Origin: Alteromonas sp. BL110
GTDB lineage: Bacteria > Pseudomonadota > Gammaproteobacteria > Enterobacterales > Alteromonadaceae
Length of the DNA: 64,000 nucleotides
Assembly (NCBI RefSeq): GCF_003443615.1
Contig: NZ_CP031967.1
Location: 2,046,001-2,110,000, forward strand
Direction: 5' to 3'
Shown here: positions 51,819 through 61,943 of the stretch, one piece after another
Layout: each line of letters opens with the position of its first letter
Position numbering within the stretch: position 1 is the first letter of the stretch
The notes under the pieces: generated by a model
Databases searched by the model: none
The model's input: only the letters and a program-made list of their open reading frames with translations
Told to the model about the DNA's origin: nothing
Translations under genes and position numbers: made by a program

Positions 51819-53168
51819 ATGGTGCGCAGTATAGTTTCGGTATTATTCTTGTGTTTCGTGGTGCAGTTTGCATACGGCGCACAAAATAACATCGACGGAG
51901 TGAGAATATGGCCGTCGCCGGACAATACACGTGTCGTTTTTGATATGAAGGCTGCGCCAGAATTCACCTACTTTACCCTCAAAAACCCCCTTCGACTGGT
52001 TATCGATTTTAAAAATACTAGTGATTCGGCAAAGCTGTCAGGCGTAGAAAATAGCGGTGATTTAATCAAAAAGCTGCGTTACTCAACCCCTAAAAGTAAG
52101 TCATCGGCTAGGGTAGTTGTTGAACTTAACAGAAATACAAAACCCTCATTGTTTGCTGTAACACCTAGCGGGTCTCTGGGTCACAGGCTTGTGGTTGACC
52201 TACCCGACAGTGCCCGTAGATCATCGTCAACGCAATCGGCCTCGACACCAACAGGTTCTGTGGTGATTGACGATACAAGTAGTGCACGTGATAGAGATAT
52301 TATCGTTGCCATTGATGCCGGACACGGTGGACACGACCCGGGCTCAGTTGGTCCCGCAGGAACGTACGAAAAGCACATCACGCTTAGTATAGCCAAAAAG
52401 CTTGAAAGCAAAATCAACCGGGAACCCGGTATGCGTGCCATAATGACACGCAGCGGTGACTATTATATTTCTCCTAATCGTCGCCCGGAAATTGCCAGAG
52501 AGAAAAAAGCCGACTTACTTATCTCCATTCACGCGGATGCGTTTAGTCAACCACAGCCGCGAGGTGGCTCAGTATGGGTACTATCAACACGTAGAGCCGA
52601 TACTGAACTAGGCCGTTGGTTAGAAAAATCAGAGCGTCACTCTGAACTGTTAGGCGGTGCCGCTGAAGTTATTAATGATAAATCTAGTGAACGGTACCTC
52701 ACTGAAACCATTTTAGGCTTATCTATGGACCACAGCATGGCGACTAGCCATGACTTAGGAAACAAGGTGGTAGAAGAATTAAAGCAAGTGACCAGCCTAC
52801 ATAAAAGAAAGCCACAAGCTGCCAGCTTCGCAGTGTTAACTGCACCCGATATCCCTTCAATTTTGGTTGAAGTTGGTTTTATTTCTAACCCGCAAGAAGA
52901 GAAAAACCTAAACTGGTCTAAACATCGCGAGCGTTTGGCGAACGCTATGTTCAATGCTGCTAAGCGCTACTTCAAGCAAGTACCCCCTGATGGTACACTG
53001 TGGGCCAAAGAAAGAGTGAACAACCGAACGCACAAAGTAAGAAGTGGTGAATCGCTTTCATTATTAGCACAACGTTATAATGTGAAAGTAAGCAGTATTA
53101 AAGCCGCTAACGATCTTTCAAGCGATGTTGTTCGCGTAGGGCAGGTATTAAATATTCCAAGAACATAA
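51819..53168 (+). CDS. amiB: N-acetylmuramoyl-L-alanine amidase with AMIN and LysM domains
   Basis: 449-residue periplasmic cell-wall hydrolase that splits septal peptidoglycan. Signal peptide (to VQFAYGAQ), AMIN domain ~25-125, zinc amidase domain ~165-385 with DAGHGGHDPGSVG, SIHADAF and LVEVGFISNPQEE, and one C-terminal LysM (~405-448, HKVRSGESLSLLAQRYNVKVSSIKAANDL). Family zinc ligands (His, Glu, His) and catalytic Glu are present. Gene order matches E. coli yjeE-amiB-mutL. Confidence 0.95.
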   Translation: MVRSIVSVLFLCFVVQFAYGAQNNIDGVRIWPSPDNTRVVFDMKAAPEFTYFTLKNPLRLVIDFKNTSDSAKLSGVENSGDLIKKLRYSTPKSKSSARVVVELNRNTKPSLFAVTPSGSLGHRLVVDLPDSARRSSSTQSASTPTGSVVIDDTSSARDRDIIVAIDAGHGGHDPGSVGPAGTYEKHITLSIAKKLESKINREPGMRAIMTRSGDYYISPNRRPEIAREKKADLLISIHADAFSQPQPRGGSVWVLSTRRADTELGRWLEKSERHSELLGGAAEVINDKSSERYLTETILGLSMDHSMATSHDLGNKVVEELKQVTSLHKRKPQAASFAVLTAPDIPSILVEVGFISNPQEEKNLNWSKHRERLANAMFNAAKRYFKQVPPDGTLWAKERVNNRTHKVRSGESLSLLAQRYNVKVSSIKAANDLSSDVVRVGQVLNIPRT

Positions 53169-53278
53169 ACCGAAGTTTTGTTTTATCGGCTTTTGCCAGT
53201 GCGACTACGCGCTTACATATAAAATCATCACGAATTCATATAGTGAATACTATACATTGAATATCATAGGGTAGCCCT

Positions 53279-55156
53279 TTGCCTATACAGCTTTTATCTC
53301 CCCAACTTGCTAACCAAATTGCCGCTGGTGAAGTGGTTGAACGTCCGGCATCTGTCGTGAAAGAGCTGCTAGAAAACAGCCTCGATGCAGGCGCTACCAG
53401 AATAGAGGTCGATATTGAAAAAGGCGGCCATAAACGTATTCGTATAAAAGACAACGGTTCAGGCATTGTCAAAAGCGAACTGCAGTTAGCCTTGAGCCGA
53501 CATGCGACAAGTAAAATTACTACCCTCGATGACTTAGAGCAAATTCTATCCCTTGGTTTTCGCGGCGAAGCGCTAGCTAGTATTAGCTCGGTGAGTAGAT
53601 TGACTCTGACGTCACGCACTGAATCTCAAGGTGAGGCGTGGCAGGCGTATTGTGAGGGTAGAGAAATGGCGGTAAATATTCAGCCAGCGGCTCATCCAGT
53701 GGGAACCACAATTGATGTGGCAGACCTTTTTTATAATACGCCTGCAAGGCGCAAGTTCTTACGCACAGAAAAAACCGAATTTCAGCATATCGAAGACGTT
53801 ATTAAGCGTATTGCATTAAGTTACCCTAAGGTTTCTTTCGTTTTAAAGCATAATGACAAAGTGATAAAGCGCTTTATCGCAGACAAAGAAGGCAGCTTAT
53901 CAACGCGGATTGGCGCCGTAGTGGGGCAGAAGTTTGTTCAAAATGCTGTGCACATAAATACGGAGTATGAAGGTCTTCGCATAGACGCATGGCTAGGCAA
54001 CGAAGCTATGCTGCGCAGCAGCAACGATTGCCAGTTTAGTTTTGTGAACGGTAGAGGCATGCGCGACAAGCTTATTATGCATGCTATCCGGCAAGCGTAT
54101 GAAAGTGTTTGGGGGGTTATCGAGCAACCGAGCTTTGTAGTGTATTTAGATGTTAACCCTAAAGATGTTGATGTGAATGTGCATCCTGCGAAGCACGAAG
54201 TTAGGTTTCAACAAGGCAGACTGGTGCACGACTTTATCTGTAAAACGGTGAGTGATGCATTACACGCCATGACCGACGAGCAGCCCTTGACAGGAATGGG
54301 CACAAATCGCGCTGCAGGCTCTGATTTCATGAGTACACAGGTAGAACACGACTACATTAGGCCCCTACAAGAACAAACGCCTGATAACTCACGCGCCCTT
54401 AATGAAACCTCTCGTTATCCATCGGGGGCTTATTCGCAAAACGCGACGCAGAGTCACGGCCGATATCCTGGTGATGCTAAACCGTCGTCAGCGGGAAGCT
54501 TTGGTGGGGGTGGTGGCGCTAAGCTTTTGCAAGGCAGAGGGCAAAGTCGAGGGCAAAGTCGAGGGCCAGGCGCTGCTTATCAATCTAGCTATAACGCTTT
54601 AATGACGCCAAATAGTGACATCACCGATAGTGATAACGGCGCACAGCGCGCTAATACACACGTTAACCTTACTCCATTGTGTAGAATTTACCCACAGGAA
54701 GAAAAAATTTACCTTCTTTTTGCAACTAAAGTTGCAAGTATCTGGTTAAGCGAACTATTTTTAAAAGCGGAGCATGGACAACCGCTACTAATGCCGGTAG
54801 CCGTTTCTCTTGAAAACGTCGATGAAAAGCTTGTCGAATTATTAAACGCATCGCATTTTGAAATTAATAAAATAGCCGGCAAATACCGCTTGCAGCAGGT
54901 GCCTGCCGGAACAAGACATTTACCTTGGCTAAAATGGTTTGAGTCCTTTTTATCCATCAAGGGGGGCGGTGAAGTAGATTCTCTCGAAGGAGCAATGCGA
55001 TCGCTCGTTTTAAGTGAGCAAGTGTTCGACAATGACGTATCAAATATGCTCTGGTACTGGTTGGATCAGCAAAGCGAAGCGAAACAATGGGAAATTATTG
55101 AGCAATTTGCTAAAGTGCGCCCCTTAAATTCAGTGCTAGATATGTGGGGAGAATAA
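53279..55156 (+). CDS. mutL: DNA mismatch repair protein MutL
   Basis: 625 residues. It starts at a TTG, fixed by identity of [20 protein letters not shown] with other MutL N-termini and an AGGGTAG upstream. The GHKL ATPase domain ([26 protein letters not shown]) is intact. The linker (~345-455) is disordered and Gly/Gln/Ser-rich. The C-terminal dimerisation domain lacks a visible DQHA-x2-E endonuclease motif, as in MutH-dependent MutL of enterics. Mismatch repair therefore would need MutH, encoded elsewhere. Confidence 0.97.
   Translation: MPIQLLSPQLANQIAAGEVVERPASVVKELLENSLDAGATRIEVDIEKGGHKRIRIKDNGSGIVKSELQLALSRHATSKITTLDDLEQILSLGFRGEALASISSVSRLTLTSRTESQGEAWQAYCEGREMAVNIQPAAHPVGTTIDVADLFYNTPARRKFLRTEKTEFQHIEDVIKRIALSYPKVSFVLKHNDKVIKRFIADKEGSLSTRIGAVVGQKFVQNAVHINTEYEGLRIDAWLGNEAMLRSSNDCQFSFVNGRGMRDKLIMHAIRQAYESVWGVIEQPSFVVYLDVNPKDVDVNVHPAKHEVRFQQGRLVHDFICKTVSDALHAMTDEQPLTGMGTNRAAGSDFMSTQVEHDYIRPLQEQTPDNSRALNETSRYPSGAYSQNATQSHGRYPGDAKPSSAGSFGGGGGAKLLQGRGQSRGQSRGPGAAYQSSYNALMTPNSDITDSDNGAQRANTHVNLTPLCRIYPQEEKIYLLFATKVASIWLSELFLKAEHGQPLLMPVAVSLENVDEKLVELLNASHFEINKIAGKYRLQQVPAGTRHLPWLKWFESFLSIKGGGEVDSLEGAMRSLVLSEQVFDNDVSNMLWYWLDQQSEAKQWEIIEQFAKVRPLNSVLDMWGE
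54537..54565 (+). repeat. Two-copy 12-bp tandem repeat in the mutL linker
   Basis: GAGGGCAAAGTC occurs twice in tandem (54537-54548, 54549-54560) followed by GAGGG, encoding [10 protein letters not shown] in the disordered linker. The unit is a multiple of three, so copy number could change without frameshift. Confidence 0.8.
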
Positions 55157-55157
55157 C

Positions 55158-56093
55158 GTGTCCAATGGCATAAATTCTGCATTGCCTGTAATAGCAATTA
55201 TGGGCCCCACGGCGTCTGGTAAGACTGGTTTAGCGCTAGACATAGCAGCTCAGGTTGATAGTGAAGTAATTAGTGTAGATTCAGCCCTTGTATACAAAGG
55301 CATGGATATTGGCACAGCGAAGCCGACGCAGGAAGAGCGAGCGGGGGTGAAGCACCACCTAATTGATATTATTGACCCTGCAGACAGTTATTCAGTGTCG
55401 CAATTTGTAAACGATACGAATGGGCTTATCGGCGATATTTTAGCTCGAGGCAAGGTGCCAATTTTGGCTGGAGGTACAATGATGTACTTTAATGCCTTGA
55501 TAAATGGAATTTCGCCACTACCTAAGTCAGATGAAAAGATACGAGATGATATAACACAGCAGGCACAACGCTTGGGTTGGTCTAAATTACACGATGAACT
55601 GCGTGGTGTAGACCCAATCAGTGGTGAGAGAATCCACCCTAATGACCCACAGCGTATTACTCGTGCACTGGAAGTGTATAGAAGTACCGGCAAGACGTTG
55701 ACATATTGGCAACAACAAGAGGGTGAAAAGTGCCCTTATAACATTGCACAATTTGCCATAGCGCCCGCAGATAGGGCAGTGTTGCACGAACGAATCGCGA
55801 CACGGTTCGATATGATGCTAGAGCAAGGGTTCGAAAAAGAAGTATTGAAACTCTATGAACGCAGTGATCTACATGAAGAATTACCTTCTATACGTTCGGT
55901 AGGGTATCGACAAATGTGGCAGTACCTAGACGGCCAATTGAGTTACGCAGAAATGCGTGAAAGAGGTATTATCGCTACAAGGCAGCTTGCCAAGCGCCAG
56001 CTTACGTGGTTACGGGGCTGGGAGCAGGTTTCATGGCTTGACACATTTGCTAACGATAATTTGATTAAAATTACAGCGAAAGTCACACTTTAA
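55158..56093 (+). CDS. miaA: tRNA dimethylallyltransferase MiaA
   Basis: 311 residues, starting with GTG one base after the mutL stop. It adds the isopentenyl group to A37 of tRNAs reading UNN codons. P-loop [53 protein letters not shown] and [16 protein letters not shown] are canonical. Tightly coupled to mutL. Confidence 0.97.
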   Translation: MSNGINSALPVIAIMGPTASGKTGLALDIAAQVDSEVISVDSALVYKGMDIGTAKPTQEERAGVKHHLIDIIDPADSYSVSQFVNDTNGLIGDILARGKVPILAGGTMMYFNALINGISPLPKSDEKIRDDITQQAQRLGWSKLHDELRGVDPISGERIHPNDPQRITRALEVYRSTGKTLTYWQQQEGEKCPYNIAQFAIAPADRAVLHERIATRFDMMLEQGFEKEVLKLYERSDLHEELPSIRSVGYRQMWQYLDGQLSYAEMRERGIIATRQLAKRQLTWLRGWEQVSWLDTFANDNLIKITAKVTL

Positions 56094-56171
56094 ATGTTTG
56101 AGTGTGGTATACATTAGACGTGCAGTGATAGTGAAATTTCTATCATGAATAATAAAAACTAAGGATATCAA

Positions 56172-56420
56172 ATGGCTAAAGGGCAATCTTTACAAGACCC
56201 ATTCTTGAACGCTTTGCGTAAGGAACGTATTCCAGTATCAATTTATCTGGTAAACGGTATTAAACTTCAGGGACAGGTTGAATCATTCGACCAGTTCGTT
56301 ATTTTACTGAAGAACACAGTAAGCCAAATGGTGTATAAGCACGCGATTTCTACTGTTGTTCCAGCACGCGCTATCACTATGCCTAGCGCAGGAGATTCTG
56401 AAAATACTAAAGGTGAATAA
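56172..56420 (+). CDS. hfq: RNA chaperone Hfq
   Basis: 82-residue Sm-like hexameric protein that pairs small RNAs with mRNAs. [48 protein letters not shown] and the Sm2 motif [12 protein letters not shown] are essentially identical to other gammaproteobacterial Hfq. The C-terminal tail is short compared with E. coli (102 residues). AAGGATATCAA-ATG precedes; the 78-bp gap after miaA probably contains its own promoter. Confidence 0.98.
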   Translation: MAKGQSLQDPFLNALRKERIPVSIYLVNGIKLQGQVESFDQFVILLKNTVSQMVYKHAISTVVPARAITMPSAGDSENTKGE

Positions 56421-56437
56421 TTTAAAAGGTAACGCGC

Positions 56438-57727
56438 TTGTTTGACCGTTATGAAGCCGGTGAACAGGCTGTACTTGTTCATGTTAATTTTTCCGACGAG
56501 AACAGTAAAGAAGACTTAAGTGAGCTTGAATTACTTGTGTCTTCAGCAGGGGTAAATGCGGTCGAAGTCATCACGACGTCCCGCAGTGCGCCTCATGCCA
56601 AGTTTTTTGTCGGATCGGGTAAGGCAGAGGAAATAGCAGCAGCGGTAAAAGCACACGATGCTAACGTTGTTATTTTTAACCACGCGCTTTCTCCTTCTCA
56701 GGAGCGTAATTTAGAAGCGGTGTGTAAATGCCGGGTGTTAGATAGAACCGGGCTTATTCTCGATATTTTCGCGCAGCGCGCGCGAACGCACGAGGGTAAG
56801 CTTCAGGTTGAACTAGCCCAGTTGAGACATATCTCAACCCGTCTCATCAGAGGATGGACTCACCTTGAGCGTCAAAAAGGTGGTATTGGTCTTCGCGGTC
56901 CGGGTGAGACACAGCTAGAAACTGACCGTCGATTGCTTCGTGGTCGTATTAAAGCCATTCTTCGTCGCTTGGAAAAAGTGCAAAAGCAACGCGAGCAGGG
57001 TCGTCGCTCGCGCAAACGCGCTGAAATTCCAACGGTATCCTTAGTTGGCTATACGAATGCGGGAAAATCGACGCTATTTAACACCATTACCGACTCACAC
57101 GTTTACGCTGCTGACCAGTTGTTCGCAACGCTAGATCCTACGTTACGTAAAATCGAGTTAAAAGATGTTGGCCCCGCAATTTTGGCCGATACCGTTGGTT
57201 TTATTCGTCATCTTCCCCACGACCTTGTTGCCGCATTTAAAGCAACGCTTCAAGAAACGCAAGAGGCTGATTTACTGCTTCATGTTGTTGACATTGCCGA
57301 TGCAAAATATCGTGAAACCATGGACGAGGTGAATGATGTACTTGAAGAAATTGAAGCAGATGACATTCAACAATTACTAATCTGTAATAAGATTGATAAA
57401 CTAGACGACGTTCAGCCGCGTATAGAAAGAAATGACGAGGGCGTGCCCGTTAGAGTGTGGTTGTCTGCACAAACGGGTGAAGGAACGGAATTGTTAAGCC
57501 AAGCTTTGACCGAGTGTTTAGCTAAAAGCATGGTGAACTATACGTTGAAGATTCCCCCTGCACAAAGTCAATTGCGCGGCGTGTTGTACGAGCTAAACTG
57601 TATTGCAAGTGAAGAATACGACAGTCAGGGAGACTGGGTAGTTGATGTAAGAATGCCCACTGCCGACTGGAACAGGCTTGAAAAACGTCTGGAAAACGGA
57701 ATATCAGAGTATGTTGTGCGACATTAA
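56438..57727 (+). CDS. hflX: GTPase HflX
   Basis: 429 residues, starting at TTG, supported by MFDRYEAGEQAVLVH matching E. coli HflX and AAAAGGT upstream. It has the N-terminal HflX domain and the G domain with G1 GYTNAGKSTLFN, G3 DTVGFIRHLPHDLVAAF and G4 NKID. It is a 50S-associated GTPase that splits stalled or hibernating ribosomes. Positioned 17 bp after hfq as usual. Confidence 0.97.
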   Translation: MFDRYEAGEQAVLVHVNFSDENSKEDLSELELLVSSAGVNAVEVITTSRSAPHAKFFVGSGKAEEIAAAVKAHDANVVIFNHALSPSQERNLEAVCKCRVLDRTGLILDIFAQRARTHEGKLQVELAQLRHISTRLIRGWTHLERQKGGIGLRGPGETQLETDRRLLRGRIKAILRRLEKVQKQREQGRRSRKRAEIPTVSLVGYTNAGKSTLFNTITDSHVYAADQLFATLDPTLRKIELKDVGPAILADTVGFIRHLPHDLVAAFKATLQETQEADLLLHVVDIADAKYRETMDEVNDVLEEIEADDIQQLLICNKIDKLDDVQPRIERNDEGVPVRVWLSAQTGEGTELLSQALTECLAKSMVNYTLKIPPAQSQLRGVLYELNCIASEEYDSQGDWVVDVRMPTADWNRLEKRLENGISEYVVRH

Positions 57728-57794
57728 GCAGTGCTAGACACTGTATTGAGCATGCAAAATTCAAAAATATAACAGTAATCTATGGAGTATCAGC

Positions 57795-58946
57795 ATGGCT
57801 TGGAATGAGCCGGGTGGCAATAATAACGACCCGTGGAAGAATCGCGGTGGGAAAGAGCAAGGTCCCCCAGATTTGGACGATGTTTTTAAGAACTTATTTG
57901 GTAAGTTTGGAAAGTCAGGTGGCAACGGTGGTGGCTCGGGCAAAAGCCTAGGCGGCATTGGTGCTGGTATTCTAGTAGGTTTACTGGTCGTGATCTGGTT
58001 CATTAGTGGTTTTTATACCATTCGTGAAGCTGAGCGCGGTGTAGTACTTCGCTTTGGTGAGTATCACCAGCAAGTAGAGCCAGGTCTTCGCTGGGCGCCT
58101 ACGTTCATTGATTCTGTTATTCCTGTTGATGTTCAGTCAATACGCGATCAGTCATCATCAGGCTCTATGCTTACTGAAGATGAGAACGTAGTGAGCGTTC
58201 AAATGGAAATGCAATTTCGCGTTGTTGATCCATACCGTTGGACGTTCGCCGTTGAAAGCCCTGAGCAAAGCTTAAGTCAGTCTCTTGATAGTGCTATCCG
58301 ATATGTTGTAGGTCATTCTAAGATGGATGACGTGTTGACTGACGGTCGTGAAGTAACTCGTCAGCGAGTATGGGAAGAGCTACAAGCTATTATCGAACCA
58401 TATAACATGGGTGTGTCTATCATTGATATGAACTTCCGTGATGCCCGTCCACCTGAGCAAGTTAAAGATGCATTTGATGATGCTATTGCTGCTCAGGAAG
58501 ATGAACAGCGTTTCATTCGTGAAGCAGAGGCTTATGCAAGAGAAATTGAGCCTCGTGCACGTGGTCAAGTAAACCGTATGAACGAAGAAGCTCAAGCCTA
58601 CAAAGAGCGTGTGACGTTAGAAGCGCAAGGTGAAGTGGCTCGCTTTGAAGAGTTACTTCCTCAATATGAACGCGCACCTAAGGTTACTCGCGAACGTATT
58701 TATCTTGAAACTATGGAAGAGGTACTTAGCAGTACCAGTAAAATCATGGTTGATAGCAAAGGTGGCAACAACATGATGTATCTTCCGCTTGATAAAATCA
58801 TGGAACGCCAGCAATCTACGAACAATAAAAATACGCGCAACACGCTAGAAGGCTTACAAGCACCAGTAACCGATGCTAACGGCCGCAGCCGCAACAGTTC
58901 GCCAAGTTCAGGCTTGCGCGGCGATAGCTACAGAGAGGGGAGATAA
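57795..58946 (+). CDS. hflK: FtsH protease modulator HflK (SPFH domain)
   Basis: 383-residue inner-membrane protein. Gly/Asn-rich cytoplasmic N-terminus (MAWNEPGGNNNDPWKNRGG), one TM (~57-76, ILVGLLVVIWFISGFYTI), then the SPFH domain (REAERGVVLRFGEYHQQVEPGLRWAP) and a long coiled coil in the periplasm. With HflC it cages FtsH. Ends 5 bp before hflC. Confidence 0.97.
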   Translation: MAWNEPGGNNNDPWKNRGGKEQGPPDLDDVFKNLFGKFGKSGGNGGGSGKSLGGIGAGILVGLLVVIWFISGFYTIREAERGVVLRFGEYHQQVEPGLRWAPTFIDSVIPVDVQSIRDQSSSGSMLTEDENVVSVQMEMQFRVVDPYRWTFAVESPEQSLSQSLDSAIRYVVGHSKMDDVLTDGREVTRQRVWEELQAIIEPYNMGVSIIDMNFRDARPPEQVKDAFDDAIAAQEDEQRFIREAEAYAREIEPRARGQVNRMNEEAQAYKERVTLEAQGEVARFEELLPQYERAPKVTRERIYLETMEEVLSSTSKIMVDSKGGNNMMYLPLDKIMERQQSTNNKNTRNTLEGLQAPVTDANGRSRNSSPSSGLRGDSYREGR

Positions 58947-58951
58947 GCACA

Positions 58952-59833
58952 ATGAAGAATTTGTTAATTGCAGTATTTGTTCTTCTTGTATTGCTTGCAT
59001 CAGGCTCACTGTTTGCAGTTAAAGAAGGCGAGCGCGCCATTGTTATTCAGTTCGGTAAAGTACAAAGAGACGACGCGACTGGCGACACAAAAGTGTTCGA
59101 ACCGGGTCTTCACTTTAAACTTCCGTTTATTGATTCAGTACGTGTGCTCGATGCTCGTATTCAAACGTTAGATGGTTCACCAGACCGCTTTGTAACAAGC
59201 GAGAAGAAAGACCTTATCGTAGACTCTTATGTAAAATGGCGCATTGACGACTTTGCCCGTTACTACTTATCAACAGGCGGTAACAAGCTTCAAGCAGAAG
59301 CACTACTTAAGCAAAAAGTAAACAACGGTCTACGTTCAGAGTTTGGTACACGTACTATTGCGCAAATCGTTTCTGGCGAGCGTTCAGCACTAATGAATCA
59401 AGCGATGGAGCAGGCATCTACGTCATCAGATGAGCTGGGTATTGAAATTGTTGACGTACGCGTTAAGCAGATCAATTTGCCGACTGAAGTTAGTAACTCT
59501 ATCTTCCAACGTATGCGCGCAGAGCGAGCGGCAGTTGCTCGTGAGCATCGCTCAGAAGGTCAGGAACAAGCTGAAGTAATTAAAGCTAACATTGACGCTA
59601 AAGTTACCGTAATGCTGGCTGATGCCGAGCGTAATGCTCGTCAGTTGCGCGGTGAAGGTGATGCAATTGCAGCGCAAATTTACGCTGACGCTTACTCCAA
59701 GAATGCAGATTTCTACAGCTTCTTACGTAGTATGGATGCGTATAAAGCGAGCTTTAACAGTAAGCAAGACGTTATGGTTATTGCCCCTGATAGTGACTTC
59801 TTTAAGTACATGAATCAGTCTAACGGCAATTAA
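58952..59833 (+). CDS. hflC: FtsH protease modulator HflC (SPFH domain)
   Basis: 293 residues. An N-terminal TM (~4-22) is followed by an SPFH domain (VKEGERAIVIQFGKVQRD, FEPGLHFKLPFIDSV, IDDFARYYLSTGG, FGTRTIAQIVSGER) and the coiled-coil end (RMRAERAAVAREHRSEGQEQAEVIKA). Partner of HflK; last gene of the operon, followed by a terminator. Confidence 0.97.
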   Translation: MKNLLIAVFVLLVLLASGSLFAVKEGERAIVIQFGKVQRDDATGDTKVFEPGLHFKLPFIDSVRVLDARIQTLDGSPDRFVTSEKKDLIVDSYVKWRIDDFARYYLSTGGNKLQAEALLKQKVNNGLRSEFGTRTIAQIVSGERSALMNQAMEQASTSSDELGIEIVDVRVKQINLPTEVSNSIFQRMRAERAAVAREHRSEGQEQAEVIKANIDAKVTVMLADAERNARQLRGEGDAIAAQIYADAYSKNADFYSFLRSMDAYKASFNSKQDVMVIAPDSDFFKYMNQSNGN

Positions 59834-59860
59834 AAACTAGATGTTTTTGTAAATATGAAG

Positions 59861-59886
59861 GCCAGTCTTTTAGACTGGCTTTTTTA
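59861..59886 (+). terminator. Intrinsic terminator after hflC
   Basis: GCCAGTCT, loop TTT, AGACTGGC, then six T residues. Ends the hfq-hflX-hflKC transcript. Confidence 0.95.
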
Positions 59887-60061
59887 CGTTCATTCTAAAA
59901 GTAACCTGCTGAATTAATAAGATTATTTCTATAAAATACGAAGCTAATTTCGCTAAGTGTACAGCCAGTTTACCTCTCATTTTCCCTATCCACTGCCAAA
60001 TTTTCACTAAATCGGGTAAAATACCGCCTGAATATTATTAAAACACGCCACTTATTAAGTA

Positions 60062-60092
60062 CAAAGTTAGCGCCGTCCCAGCGTTAACTTTG
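60062..60092 (+). promoter_or_regulatory. Leader hairpin upstream of the AbgT transporter gene
   Basis: CAAAGTTAGCGC (60062-60073), 7-nt loop CGTCCCA, GCGTTAACTTTG (60081-60092): a 12-bp stem with one G-T wobble, 37 nt before the start codon. A likely -10 (TAAAAT at 60017) places it inside the 5' untranslated region. There is no T-tract, so it is not a terminator. At DNA level it could instead be an operator. Confidence 0.5.
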
Positions 60093-60128
60093 ATGTAGTA
60101 GGCGTAAATAAACGACAGAGGGAAGATT

Positions 60129-61739
60129 TTGACAACGGAAAATAAAAATACAGCGTCTGCCGATCATAACGGCGGACAAGGTGGGTTATTCTCGCGATTT
60201 CTCGCTACAGTGGAATGGTTAGGAAATCTACTTCCGCACCCAGTAACATTATTTGCGCTGCTTTCACTTTTCATAGTGGTACTAAGTGGCATATTAGGGT
60301 ACTTCGATCTAGCTGTTGCTGACCCTCGCCCTGTCGGTGCTAAGGGCCGTGAAGAAGACGGCATGATTGAAGTCATATCCTTGATGAGTGCTGAAGGCTT
60401 ACAGCGAATAGTGACTGGGCTTGTCACTAACTTCACCGGGTTTGCGCCACTTGGCACCGTGCTTGTTGCCCTTCTTGGTGTATCGGTAGCGGAACATTCG
60501 GGCCTCTTGTCGGCAGCAATGCGCGCATTGGTTATGAACGCCTCAAAACGCGCTGTAACCTTTGCTATTGTTTTTGCCGGCATTATTTCAAACACTGCCT
60601 CTGAGCTCGGCTACGTGGTACTTATTCCACTGGCAGCAATGATTTTCCACTCCCTAGGACGCCACCCGCTAGCCGGTCTTGCTGCGGCCTTTGCTGGTGT
60701 TTCTGCAGGTTATAGTGCAAACCTATTGTTAGGTACGGTGGACCCCCTGTTGTCTGGCATAACAGAAGCAGCAGCGCATATGATTGACCCTGACTACATG
60801 GTAGGGCCAGAAGTGAACTGGTACTTTATGTTTATCAGTACTTTTGTGGTAGCCACTATGGGGGCGCTAGTTACCGAAAAAGTGGTAGAGCCAAGACTAG
60901 GTAAGTTTGATCCATCTGAGGCATCAATTGACCTAGGCAAACAATCTATGGATGCACCTACAGACTTAGAAAAGAAAGGTCTGCGTTGGGCAGGAATATC
61001 TTTTGTTGTGGTTTGCGCAATACTTGCGTTAACAGTAGTTCCTGAAAACGGTATTTTGCGCCACCCTGAAACGGGTGAAGTGGCGGGCTCCCCGTTCCTT
61101 AAAGGCATCGTTGCTTTTATCTTCATCACCTTTGCTATTCCGGGTTTTGTGTACGGCAAAGTAACCAAGTCGATGAAAAACGACAAAGATGTCATTGATG
61201 CTATGGCGAAGAGTATGGGAGCCATGGGGCTTTACATAACGTTAGTATTTTTCGCCGCGCAGTTTGTTGCTTTCTTTAAATGGACTAATTTAGGCACTGT
61301 GCTAGCCGTTAAAGGCGCAGCTCTTTTGCAAGCTGCTGGATTAGACGGCCCAGCCGTCTTCATCCTATTCATATTGATGTGTGGTGTGGTTAACTTATCG
61401 TTAGGTAGTGCATCTGCGCAGTGGGCGGTAACAGCGCCTATTTTCGTACCTATGCTTATGCTAATTGGTTACGCGCCAGAAGTTATTCAGGCGGCTTATC
61501 GTATCGGTGATTCAGTAACTAACGTCATAGCACCTATGATGAGCTACTTTGGGCTTATCCTTGCTATGGCAGCTAGATACAAGAAAGACTTGGGAATGGG
61601 CACGCTCATCGCAATGATGTTGCCTTACTCTATGGTCTTTATAGTAGGCTGGACTATTTTATTCTACATCTGGGTATTTTTACTTGGCATGCCGGTAGGG
61701 CCCGGGCGCAGCGACTTACTATCAGCCTTAAATAGATAG
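60129..61739 (+). CDS. AbgT family transporter (p-aminobenzoyl-glutamate type)
   Basis: Inner-membrane transporter of 536 residues with ~11 helices, starting at TTG with GGGAAG upstream. WLGNLLPHPVTLFALLSLFIVVLSGI, FTGFAPLGTVLVALLGVSVAEHSGLL, ANLLLGTVDPLLSGITEAAA and NLSLGSASAQWAVTAPIFVPMLMLIGY are AbgT family signatures. E. coli AbgT imports p-aminobenzoyl-glutamate, while related MtrF acts as a drug (sulfonamide) exporter, so direction is uncertain. Single gene between two terminators. Confidence 0.92.
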   Translation: MTTENKNTASADHNGGQGGLFSRFLATVEWLGNLLPHPVTLFALLSLFIVVLSGILGYFDLAVADPRPVGAKGREEDGMIEVISLMSAEGLQRIVTGLVTNFTGFAPLGTVLVALLGVSVAEHSGLLSAAMRALVMNASKRAVTFAIVFAGIISNTASELGYVVLIPLAAMIFHSLGRHPLAGLAAAFAGVSAGYSANLLLGTVDPLLSGITEAAAHMIDPDYMVGPEVNWYFMFISTFVVATMGALVTEKVVEPRLGKFDPSEASIDLGKQSMDAPTDLEKKGLRWAGISFVVVCAILALTVVPENGILRHPETGEVAGSPFLKGIVAFIFITFAIPGFVYGKVTKSMKNDKDVIDAMAKSMGAMGLYITLVFFAAQFVAFFKWTNLGTVLAVKGAALLQAAGLDGPAVFILFILMCGVVNLSLGSASAQWAVTAPIFVPMLMLIGYAPEVIQAAYRIGDSVTNVIAPMMSYFGLILAMAARYKKDLGMGTLIAMMLPYSMVFIVGWTILFYIWVFLLGMPVGPGRSDLLSALNR

Positions 61740-61777
61740 CTTTACGCGCTGCCACACGCTTTATGCGGCAGCAAACT

Positions 61778-61831
61778 AAAAAAGCGGTATGTGTTTTTGA
61801 ATATTATTTTTAAACATATGCCGCTTTTTTA
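61778..61831 (+). terminator. Long-stem intrinsic terminator after the AbgT gene
   Basis: AAAGCGGTATGTGTTT pairs with AAACATATGCCGCTTTTTT across a 14-15 nt AT-rich loop, with G-T wobbles, and ends in a T-run. A smaller hairpin GCTGCC/GGCAGC (61748-61772) lies just upstream. Confidence 0.85.
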
Positions 61832-61943
61832 ATGCCTAAAATCTATTAGTGCAATCGTAGTTTTTTGGCGTTATCGCAGATCATAATCTAAGGTAATTCA
61901 GTATAATACGGATATAGCGCAGTACTTCTCGGACTATAAATAC

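Noticed and set aside
60164..60595. Minus-strand ORF of 143 codons inside the AbgT gene
   Set aside because: Lies fully within a well-supported membrane transporter gene and shows only shadow-type composition.
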